The notes under the pieces: model-generated
Told to the model about the DNA's origin: nothing
Seen by the model: the letters and a program-made list of their open reading frames with translations, nothing else
Database searches by the model: none
Shown here: positions 57,980-64,000 of the stretch, piece after piece
How the letters are laid out: every line of letters begins with the position of its first letter
Numbering within the stretch: position 1 is the stretch's first letter
From: Brachybacterium kimchii
GTDB taxonomy: Bacteria > Actinomycetota > Actinomycetes > Actinomycetales > Dermabacteraceae
Direction of reading: 5' to 3'
Assembly (NCBI RefSeq): GCF_023373525.1
Contig: NZ_CP097218.1
Coordinates: 124,001 to 188,000 of the forward strand
Length of the DNA: 64,000 nt
Made by a program: the position numbers and the translations under genes

Positions 57980-58875
57980 CCTGGCACTGTATCGATCCGA
58001 GGCGGATCGCCCGGCCCGGCGGACGGATCATCGGCCCGGGCGTCGTCGCTGCGGCTCCCGTCGGCCCGGATCTCGCCGGCCCGGATCTCGGCCGACCGTC
58101 CCGTCCGACGGTCCAGCAGCACCCAGGGCAGGGTGAGGAGGGCCCAGACCACCGCGACCGCGAGCGCCTCGACGAGGAGGTACCGGGGCCAGGGGCCCAT
58201 CACGTCCAGCAGGCTCGGCCCCGCGGGCGCATGGCTCAGGTAGCCGTAGTTCGCGCCGGTGAGCGCGTTGCCGATCATCGCGATCAGTGCCCACAGCGCC
58301 GTCGCCGCGTAGGCGAACCCGAATCCTCGCCAGGTGGGGCGCTTGCGCAGGCCCCAGACCAGGATCACGGGGATCAGCACGCCCGTGCCGTGGGCGATCC
58401 AGTACTCGGCGAACTCGAGCGGCGGCCACACGAAGTAGTTGACGTCCGGCGTGAGCACGGACTGCATGTTCAGGGTGAGACCCCAGTAGTAGGTGATGAC
58501 CACGAGGCGCCGTGCGCGGGTGATCAGGGCCAGCGGCCCGATGAAGCGCAGCACGTCGGAGAGGTGCAGCGGCAGGGACTCGTCGATGTCCCACGCCCAC
58601 GGCATGAAGCCCCACAGCGTCCAGAGCAGCGAGTTGGCCAGCAGCACCCAGCCGAGGATCCGCAGCCGGCGCTCGAGAACGGGTGCACCCACGAGATCGC
58701 TCCCGCCGTCGGCCGTGCGGTCCGGACCACGGACTCCGCTGCGCTCGCCGTCGGCCCGACGCCGCACGACGACCGCCGCGACGACGCAGAGCACCGCGAT
58801 GACCGCGAGCATCGTGAGGTGCTGGGCGCCGTAGGGGGCCATGTGCCCCAGCAGGGGCGCGTCCGCGCTGTCCAC
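57976..58875 (-). CDS. TIGR02206-family membrane protein (YwaF-like)
   Basis: 299 residues with about seven hydrophobic segments, including a HLSDVLRFIGPLALITRAR stretch and EYWIAHGTGVLIPVILVW typical of TIGR02206/YwaF. The function is unknown. The GTG at 58875 lies 6 nt after a TACCCT hexamer, supporting a leaderless start; a start at 58908 is the alternative. The charged C-terminal ~40 residues are disordered. It shares its transcript with mug. Confidence 0.8.
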   Translation of the reverse strand: MDSADAPLLGHMAPYGAQHLTMLAVIAVLCVVAAVVVRRRADGERSGVRGPDRTADGGSDLVGAPVLERRLRILGWVLLANSLLWTLWGFMPWAWDIDESLPLHLSDVLRFIGPLALITRARRLVVITYYWGLTLNMQSVLTPDVNYFVWPPLEFAEYWIAHGTGVLIPVILVWGLRKRPTWRGFGFAYAATALWALIAMIGNALTGANYGYLSHAPAGPSLLDVMGPWPRYLLVEALAVAVVWALLTLPWVLLDRRTGRSAEIRAGEIRADGSRSDDARADDPSAGPGDPPRIDTVPG

Positions 58876-58932
58876 ACCCGCAGGGTAGACCGGCGCGGAC
58901 GCGGGCAAGCGGAGGTCGTGGGCGCCGCGGCC

Positions 58933-61068
58933 TCAGGCGGTCGCGGCCTCGCGGCGGACGCGTCGCGCGTGCTGCTCCTTCAGCACCGTGACCAGCGCGG
59001 CCGCGAGGAGCGTGCCGATCACGATCGCGAGCACGTACCCCCACACCGGGCTGATCGCGAAGAACACGAAGATGCCGCCGTGGGGAGCCTGCGAGCCCAC
59101 TCCGAACGCCATGGAGAGAGCGCCGGTCACTGCGCCGCCGGCCATCATCGAGGGGATCACGCGCAGCGGGTCGGCGGCCGCAAAGGGGATCGCGCCCTCG
59201 GAGATGAAGGAGGCGCCCAGCAGCCAGGCCGTCGTGCCGTTCTCGCGCTCCACCTGCGTGTACAGCGAGCGTCGCACCGCCGTGGACAGCGCCATCGCCA
59301 GCGGCGGCACCATCCCGGCGGCCATCACCGCGGCCATGATGTGGAAGGACGCCTCGGTCCCCTGGGAGAGTCCCGCGGTCGCGAACAGGTAGGCCGCCTT
59401 GTTGATGGGGCCGCCCAGGTCCACGCACATCATCAGCCCGAGGATCACGCCCAGCAGAATCGCGGACGTGCCGCTCATGCCGGTCAGCGCGTTCTGCAGG
59501 GCCTCCATCACCCAGGCCAGCGGGCGGCCGAGCACGAGCAGCATGGCCCCGGCGACGATCCCCGAGGTCACGAGCGGGATGATCACGACGGGCATCAGGC
59601 CGGCGAGCCAGCGCGGCGGGCGCAGCGAGGCGAGCCCCATGGCGATGAGCCCCGCCAGCAGCCCCGTCACCAGGCCCCCCAGGAAGCCCGCGCCGACCGT
59701 CACCGAGATCGCCCCGCCGATGAAGCCGGGGGCGATGCCGGGGCGTCCGGCGAGGCCGAAGGCGATGAAGCCCGAGAGCGCCGCGACCAGGAAGCCCATC
59801 CCGGCGCTGCCGATCGCGAAGGCGACGGCGCCCAGGTACAGCAGCAGTCCGGCGCGCGAGGTCGTCTCCTGCCCGCTCGCGCCGTCGTAGCTCAGGTGCC
59901 CGGGCAGGTTCGTCAGCGAGTTCCCGGTCGCGACGTCCTGCGCGACGTAGGAGACGTCGAACCCGCCCAGCAGGAAGCCGAGGGCCATGAGCAGGCCGCC
60001 CGCGGCGACGAACGGGATCATGTACGACACGCCCGTCATCACGGCGGCCTGGATCCGCTTGGGCCAGGAGACCGCGGCGGCGGAGCTCGTCCCAGTGCTC
60101 CCCGAGCCGCCGGAGCCCTCCGTGCCCGCGCCCTCGGCACCGGCCTCGGCGGAGACCTTCCTCGCGCGGGGATCACGGGCGGCCGCGACGGCCTCGTCGA
60201 CCATCTCGGGGCCGTCGGAGATCGCGCGCTTGACCGGGTGCTCGATGACGGGCATCCCGGCGAAGCGCTCTCGCCCGGAGATGTTGACGTCGGCCGCGAC
60301 GATGAGCACGGAGGCCTCCGCGATCTGCTCGGACGTGAAGGGCGTGATGCCGCCCGAGCCCTGCGTCTCCACGTGCAGGCGCACGCCCTTCTCGGCGGCG
60401 GCCGTCTCGAGGGACTCGGCGGCCATGTAGGTGTGGGCGATACCGGTCGGGCACGAGGTGATCGCGAGCAGCACGGGGGAGTCCTCGGCCGATGCGGGCG
60501 CGTCCTCGGAGGCGCCGTCCGTCGGTGCGTCGGCCGCCGTGCTGTCCGTCGGGGCGGGGGCGGGGGAGACGTCCGCGGCCGACGACGACTGCGCGGGTTC
60601 GGGCTCGGCTTCGGGCTCGGGCTCGATCACCCCCATCACCAGGTCGGCCACCTCCTGGGGCGTCGTGGCGGCGCGCAGCGAGGCGAGGAACTCCGGGCGC
60701 ACGAGGGCGCGCGAGAGCTGCGCGAGCAGACGCAGATGCTGGTCGTCCGTCCCGGCGGGCGCCGAGATGCCGATCACGAGATCGGCCGGCCCGTCGGCGG
60801 ATCCGAAGTCGACCGGCTCGGAGAGCCGCAGCAGGCCGAGAGCGGCCTCGTGGACGGCTTCCGTGCGGCAGTGGGGGATCGCGAAGCCGCCGGGCATGCC
60901 GGTGGCGAAGGACTCCTCGCGGGCCAGCAACCCGGCTTCGAGCCCGTCGCGGTCCGAGCGTCCGGTCGCGGCGATCAGGTCGGCCATCTGGCCGATCACC
61001 GCGGACTTGTCTCCCGCCGGCTCGACGTCCAGGCGGACGAGGTCTGCGGTCATGAGGGGTTCTGACAT
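58933..61068 (-). CDS. fruA: Fructose PTS enzyme II (IIA-IIB-IIC)
   Basis: 711 residues. IIA (1-148) has catalytic His66 in GGFAIPHCRTE. A Pro/Glu/Ala-rich linker (149-197) leads to IIB with Cys206 in LAITSCPTGIAHTYMAAESL. IIC (~330-700) has about nine transmembrane segments (AVMTGVSYMIPFVAAGGLLM, GSQAPHGGIFVFFAISPVWG). It imports fructose as fructose-1-phosphate using HPr; no HPr gene lies in the window. AAGGAG precedes the ATG. An 8-bp hairpin (61090-61107) lies just upstream in the fruK-fruA gap. Confidence 0.92.
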   Translation of the reverse strand: MSEPLMTADLVRLDVEPAGDKSAVIGQMADLIAATGRSDRDGLEAGLLAREESFATGMPGGFAIPHCRTEAVHEAALGLLRLSEPVDFGSADGPADLVIGISAPAGTDDQHLRLLAQLSRALVRPEFLASLRAATTPQEVADLVMGVIEPEPEAEPEPAQSSSAADVSPAPAPTDSTAADAPTDGASEDAPASAEDSPVLLAITSCPTGIAHTYMAAESLETAAAEKGVRLHVETQGSGGITPFTSEQIAEASVLIVAADVNISGRERFAGMPVIEHPVKRAISDGPEMVDEAVAAARDPRARKVSAEAGAEGAGTEGSGGSGSTGTSSAAAVSWPKRIQAAVMTGVSYMIPFVAAGGLLMALGFLLGGFDVSYVAQDVATGNSLTNLPGHLSYDGASGQETTSRAGLLLYLGAVAFAIGSAGMGFLVAALSGFIAFGLAGRPGIAPGFIGGAISVTVGAGFLGGLVTGLLAGLIAMGLASLRPPRWLAGLMPVVIIPLVTSGIVAGAMLLVLGRPLAWVMEALQNALTGMSGTSAILLGVILGLMMCVDLGGPINKAAYLFATAGLSQGTEASFHIMAAVMAAGMVPPLAMALSTAVRRSLYTQVERENGTTAWLLGASFISEGAIPFAAADPLRVIPSMMAGGAVTGALSMAFGVGSQAPHGGIFVFFAISPVWGYVLAIVIGTLLAAALVTVLKEQHARRVRREAATA

Positions 61069-61175
61069 GGCCAGCTCCTTCTTCGGAGGGCCCGGCTCCA
61101 GCCGGGCGGGGGTCATCGGTCGTCGGCGCTGGGCCGACGTGACGTCGGGTCGGATGTCCGGTGACGTCGTGCGGG

Positions 61176-62333
61176 TCAGAGAGCCCGCACGGCATCGGGC
61201 CGGGCGACGACCTGGTCCGGGCGGGGGATGGTGGTGCCGGGCAGGGCGACGGCCGCGCTGCCGTAGGCGACGGCGCGGGCGAGGGCCGTGGGGGCGTCCT
61301 CGCCGCGGCTGCGGGCGAGCAGGAACCCGGCGGTCGCGCAGTCGCCCGCGCCCACCGTGGAGACCACGCGGGTGGGGCCCGCGGGGCAGAACCAGGTGCC
61401 CTGAGCGCTCGCGAGCAGGGCACCCGCACCGCCGAGGGTCACCAGGACCTCCGCGACGCCCTGCGCCCTCAGGTCCTGCGCGGCCTCTCCCACGGGACCC
61501 AGCTCGGCGGAATCCAGATCCGTGCCCGCGCGCTCGAGGGCGTCGAGGGCGGCGGCATCGAGGCCCGTGAGCTGCGCGAGCTCGAAGGCATTGGGCTTGA
61601 GCAGATCCGGCGCGCACACCGGGTCCTCGACCCAGGCGGCGGCGAGGGCGCGCAGAGGGGCGTCGGAGGTGTCGACGCCCACCCAGTCCCCGCGTTCGTG
61701 CAGCGCCCGGACCATCCGCGCGTACCAGTCCTCGGGGAAGCCGGGGGCGAGGGAACCCGAGAGCATCACCGTGTGCGCGAGGGACCGCTCGTCCGTGGAC
61801 GCGCCATGGCCGTGCGGACCGCCGGGGCTGCCGGGGCCGCCGGAGCCCGACCCCGTCAGCAGGGCGGATTCGAGGGCCGCCAGCTCGGCGGGGGAGATGC
61901 TCGCGCCCGGCTCGTTGAGCTTCGTGGTCACCGTGCCGGAGGGGTCGCCGATCGCGTCGGGGTGCTCGGCGGACCCGGTGCTGCCGACGCTGCCGGTGCT
62001 GCCCCTGCTCGTGGTGCTCCCCGTGCTCTCGCTCGCCGTGCTCTCACGCGGGGAGAGCACCGTGAGATTCGTGCGCACGGCGCCGGCGACGGGGGAGGTG
62101 CGCAGCGGCGCATCGGCGTCCTCGAGCAGAGCCCGGTAGGGGTCCTCGGCCCCGACCGGCACGAGCGCCTCGACCTCGGCGCCGGCGAGGTGCAGGGCGC
62201 GGGCGACGTTCACGCCCTTGCCCCCGACCTGCGTGGCCTCCCGGACGATGCGGTGCACGCCGCCCGCGGAGAGCGGAGCGCCGAGGACGACCGTGCGGTC
62301 CAGCGACGGGTTCGCGGTGAGAGTGCGGATCAT
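61176..62333 (-). CDS. fruK: 1-phosphofructokinase with two low-complexity insertions
   Basis: 385 residues; typical FruK is about 310. MIRTLTANPSLDRTVVLGAP and QVGGKGVNVARALHLAG are the PfkB start, and VSTVGAGDCATAGFLLARSR the catalytic GAGD motif. It phosphorylates fructose-1-P to fructose-1,6-bisphosphate. Two inserts are odd: a Ser/Thr/Gly stretch between NLTVLSP (~91-97) and TVTTKLNEPG, about 32 residues, and a GSGSGGPGSPGGPHGHG stretch near 160-185. Both lie between conserved strands. The gene overlaps fruR by 4 nt and precedes fruA. Confidence 0.9.
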   Translation of the reverse strand: MIRTLTANPSLDRTVVLGAPLSAGGVHRIVREATQVGGKGVNVARALHLAGAEVEALVPVGAEDPYRALLEDADAPLRTSPVAGAVRTNLTVLSPRESTASESTGSTTSRGSTGSVGSTGSAEHPDAIGDPSGTVTTKLNEPGASISPAELAALESALLTGSGSGGPGSPGGPHGHGASTDERSLAHTVMLSGSLAPGFPEDWYARMVRALHERGDWVGVDTSDAPLRALAAAWVEDPVCAPDLLKPNAFELAQLTGLDAAALDALERAGTDLDSAELGPVGEAAQDLRAQGVAEVLVTLGGAGALLASAQGTWFCPAGPTRVVSTVGAGDCATAGFLLARSRGEDAPTALARAVAYGSAAVALPGTTIPRPDQVVARPDAVRAL

Positions 62334-63091
62334 GCGACCACCACCTCGGTGCCGGCGTCCTCGAGCTCGGAGCGCAGCGCCTCCGGGAGGTGCGCGTCGG
62401 TGACCAGGGCGTCGATGTCGCCCGTGCGGGCGAAGGCGACGAGCTGGCGCACCTGCGCCTTCGAGGAGTCGGCCAGCAGCACGCGCCGGCTCGAGCGCTC
62501 GACGATGGCGCTCTTCACCGCGCCCTCCTCGGGATCGGGGGTGAACAGCTCCGTGCCGTCGAAGCCGTTGCATCCCAGGAACGCGACCTCGGGGCGCAGC
62601 CGCGCGAGGGCGGACACCGTCTCCGCGCCGACGCCCGCACCGGTGCCGGGGCGCAGTCGCCCGGGCAGCACGTGGACGGTCGGGCCGGCGAGGCCGAGCG
62701 CCGCCTGCGCGACGTCGAGCGCGTGGGTGAGCACGGGCCCGGTGCGCTCGGCGAGATGGGGGACCAGCGCGAGGGTCGTGGTGCCGGCGTCCAGCAGCAC
62801 GGACGCCTCGGGATCCGTGGGGAGCAGCGCCCGCGCCGCATCGGCGATCCGTCGCTTGGCCTGGGTGTTCGTGGTCCGACGCGTGTCGAGGTCGGGCTCC
62901 GCGTCGCGGGTGCGGCGGGCGATCGCGCCGCCGTGCACGCGGGCCAGCAGACCGCGCCGCTCGAGGTCGTCGAGGTCTCGCCTCACGGTCTCGGTGGTCA
63001 CGTCGAAGCGCTCGGCGAGCTCCGAGACCGTCACGCGGCCGGACTGCTCGAGCGCGTCGAGGACCTGGCGCTGTCGCTCCTGGGCGTACAT
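62330..63091 (-). CDS. fruR: DeoR-family repressor of the fructose operon
   Basis: 253 residues. MYAQERQRQVLDALEQSGRV, then SELAERFDVTTETVRRDLDD is the DeoR winged helix. The C-terminal sugar-phosphate domain has VLLDAGTTTLALVPHLAER, AFLGCNGFDGTELFTPD and VLLADSSKAQVRQLVAFART. In actinobacterial fru operons the repressor is released by fructose-1-P. It is the first gene of fruR-fruK-fruA. The start at 63091 has AGGTGA 6 nt upstream, and a start at 63157 would overlap the promoter. Confidence 0.9.
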   Translation of the reverse strand: MYAQERQRQVLDALEQSGRVTVSELAERFDVTTETVRRDLDDLERRGLLARVHGGAIARRTRDAEPDLDTRRTTNTQAKRRIADAARALLPTDPEASVLLDAGTTTLALVPHLAERTGPVLTHALDVAQAALGLAGPTVHVLPGRLRPGTGAGVGAETVSALARLRPEVAFLGCNGFDGTELFTPDPEEGAVKSAIVERSSRRVLLADSSKAQVRQLVAFARTGDIDALVTDAHLPEALRSELEDAGTEVVVA

Positions 63092-63157
63092 CACATCACC
63101 TGCGTCGTCGGAGGGCGGGTCACCGGGAGCGCGGGCCGGCTTCCGGGAATGAGCCAC

Positions 63158-63186
63158 ACACTAGAACATGAACCCACGGAAAACAA
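63158..63186 (-). promoter_or_regulatory. Promoter of the fruR-fruK-fruA operon
   Basis: On the minus strand TTGTTT-N17-TAGTGT is a near-consensus housekeeping promoter in an AT-rich pocket. The repeated ATGTT elements around it may be the FruR site. The leader would be about 60 nt. Confidence 0.6.
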
Positions 63187-63296
63187 CATTGAGATATGTG
63201 GGGCTCTGTGGCGGTCGCGCGGGGCCCCGCGCTCGCCCCTCCCGGCGCGGGCGGTAGCATCGGGGCACCCCCGCTCGATCCGTCCCAGGAGCCCAG

Positions 63297-63812
63297 ATGT
63301 CGCAGGCCTACCACGCCGATTCCTCCGATCTCGTGACGAAGGAGGTCCTCGACTGGGAGCTGTTCGGGACCGCGTCCCGGGAGCTCGCGCAGACCATCGC
63401 CGACTCGGGCTTCGATCCCGAGATCGTGATCGCAGTCGCGCGCGGGGGCCTGCTGCCCGCCGGCTCGCTCTCCTACGCGCTCGGCCTCAAGCTGGCCGAC
63501 GCGATCAACGTCGAGTTCTACACCGACGTCCACGAGACCCTGCCGGATCCCGTCCTGCTGGCCCCGATGCTCGACACCGAGTCGATCCAGGGCAAGCGCC
63601 TGCTCGTGGTCGACGACGTGGCGGATTCCGGGCGCACCCTCGCCCTCGTGCTCCAGCTCCTGCGCGAGCAGGGCGCGGATGCCCGCAGTGCGGTCCTCTA
63701 CGCGAAGTCCGCCTCGGTGGTCGCCCCCGATTTCGTGTGGCGGCGCACCGACGAGTGGATCGTCTTCCCGTGGTCGGCCGAGCCGCCGGTCACGCCCGCG
63801 ACGCAGGCCTGA
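63297..63812 (+). CDS. Phosphoribosyltransferase
   Basis: 171 residues, type I PRTase. EIVIAVARGGLLPAGSLSYA is the core strand and RLLVVDDVADSGRTLALVL the PRPP-binding motif (DDVADSG). It resembles xanthine/hypoxanthine or Gpt-like enzymes that convert a purine base and PRPP to a nucleotide, but the specificity loop does not decide between them. AGGAG lies 6 nt before the ATG. Confidence 0.85.
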   Translation: MSQAYHADSSDLVTKEVLDWELFGTASRELAQTIADSGFDPEIVIAVARGGLLPAGSLSYALGLKLADAINVEFYTDVHETLPDPVLLAPMLDTESIQGKRLLVVDDVADSGRTLALVLQLLREQGADARSAVLYAKSASVVAPDFVWRRTDEWIVFPWSAEPPVTPATQA

Positions 63813-63854
63813 TCGCGCACGCGCCCGTCCTGGGCTGCGCGGCCAGCGCGGGCG

Positions 63855-64000
63855 TCAGTCCCGCGGGCGCCGCACCGTCGAGGGACCGCTCTGGCGCCAG
63901 GTGCGGTCGAGCGCCGTCACCGCGTACCAGCCGCGTGCGTCCGCGCCCGCGTGCGTGTACTGCTGTGCGCTCTCGTCCTCGTCGGCCCGCACCACGGCGA
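63855..64000 (-). CDS. C-terminal end of a gene running off the window
   Basis: The frame is open from the right edge to a TGA at 63855-63857. The visible tail reads DARGWYAVTALDRTWRQSG then PSTVRRPRD, a beta-strand pattern (YAVTALDR) like the last strand of a fibronectin-type or glycosidase C-terminal beta domain. Too little is present to name it. It is convergent with the phosphoribosyltransferase gene. Confidence 0.5.
   Translation of the reverse strand, partial: AVVRADEDESAQQYTHAGADARGWYAVTALDRTWRQSGPSTVRRPRD

Noticed and set aside
57955-61065. A 1036-codon open frame on the plus strand
   Set aside because: It is antisense to a membrane protein gene and fruA; His/Arg/Gly-rich shadow translation.
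1-64000. tRNA, rRNA, insertion sequences or prophage genes
   Set aside because: No cloverleaf-like T-loop sequences, transposase or integrase motifs, or terminal repeats were seen by eye; a covariance search was not possible.

Overview
The window is chromosomal DNA of a very GC-rich Gram-positive actinobacterium. The evidence is a secreted resuscitation-promoting factor, a Tat-dependent lipoprotein, an ECF41-type sigma factor, many TetR, IclR, MmyB and AraC regulators, GTG starts, and many genes that appear to be transcribed without a leader. A Micrococcales genus such as Brachybacterium would fit the gene content, but that is an impression and not a demonstrated placement. I saw no rRNA, tRNA, CRISPR array, integrase or transposase, and the base composition looks even throughout. 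This reads as ordinary accessory metabolism and housekeeping, not an obvious mobile island.

Layout. 0-7.6 kb: the end of a histidine-kinase/LuxR fusion, a chimeric pseudogene (DUF4345 membrane protein joined to an oleate hydratase tail), a cupin, and three NAD(P)-binding reductase genes alternating with three regulators (ECF41 sigma, TetR, TetR), with clear operators for both TetR proteins. 7.6-16 kb: mostly single genes, including an alpha/beta-hydrolase/monooxygenase fusion, an NYN-like protein, PspC, two DHFR-fold reductases, a methyltransferase, an ArfB and acyltransferase pair, a PAP2 phosphatase, a GNAT-AAA+ fusion and DUF899. 16-24.6 kb: a dehydrogenase region with a small monooxygenase, an IclR regulator, a two-gene GMC dehydrogenase operon and an acetoin-type SDR. 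Three near-identical palindromes (TTCTYG-N5-CGAGAA) lie in front of these genes and suggest a small regulon. 24.6-34.3 kb: LysR with a stand-alone SdhA-like flavoprotein, TetR with DUF1772, an acyl-CoA ligase, xylulokinase, HtpX, a VOC protein, a TPR-like protein and AraC.

34.3-38.1 kb is a sugar operon: GPH symporter, Gfo/Idh/MocA dehydrogenase and TIM-barrel isomerase. 38.3-40.4 kb carries a SurA-like lipoprotein and an Rpf with a duplicated Cys/Asp module. 41-44.2 kb is a tripartite tricarboxylate transporter operon (tctCBA), followed by an MmyB-like regulator. 45.2-55 kb is a sialic-acid type cluster: a GntR regulator diverges from a solute-binding protein, permease, permease-ATPase fusion, ATPase, nanA, nanK, nanE and a nucleoside-deoxyribosyltransferase-like gene. 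55-58.9 kb has a baeRF release-factor-like gene, a small acidic protein, two membrane proteins and the mismatch glycosylase mug. 58.9-63.2 kb is the fructose operon fruR-fruK-fruA. The window ends with a phosphoribosyltransferase and the tail of a gene running off the edge.

The region's main theme is uptake and oxidation of sugars and organic acids (fructose PTS, xylulokinase, GPH sugar operon, sialic acid, tricarboxylates, GMC dehydrogenase), each unit with its own regulator. No single unmistakable new system is visible. The most original signals are the shared palindrome and phased half-site array, the GNAT-AAA+ fusion, the chimeric pseudogene and several unusual domain fusions or insertions.
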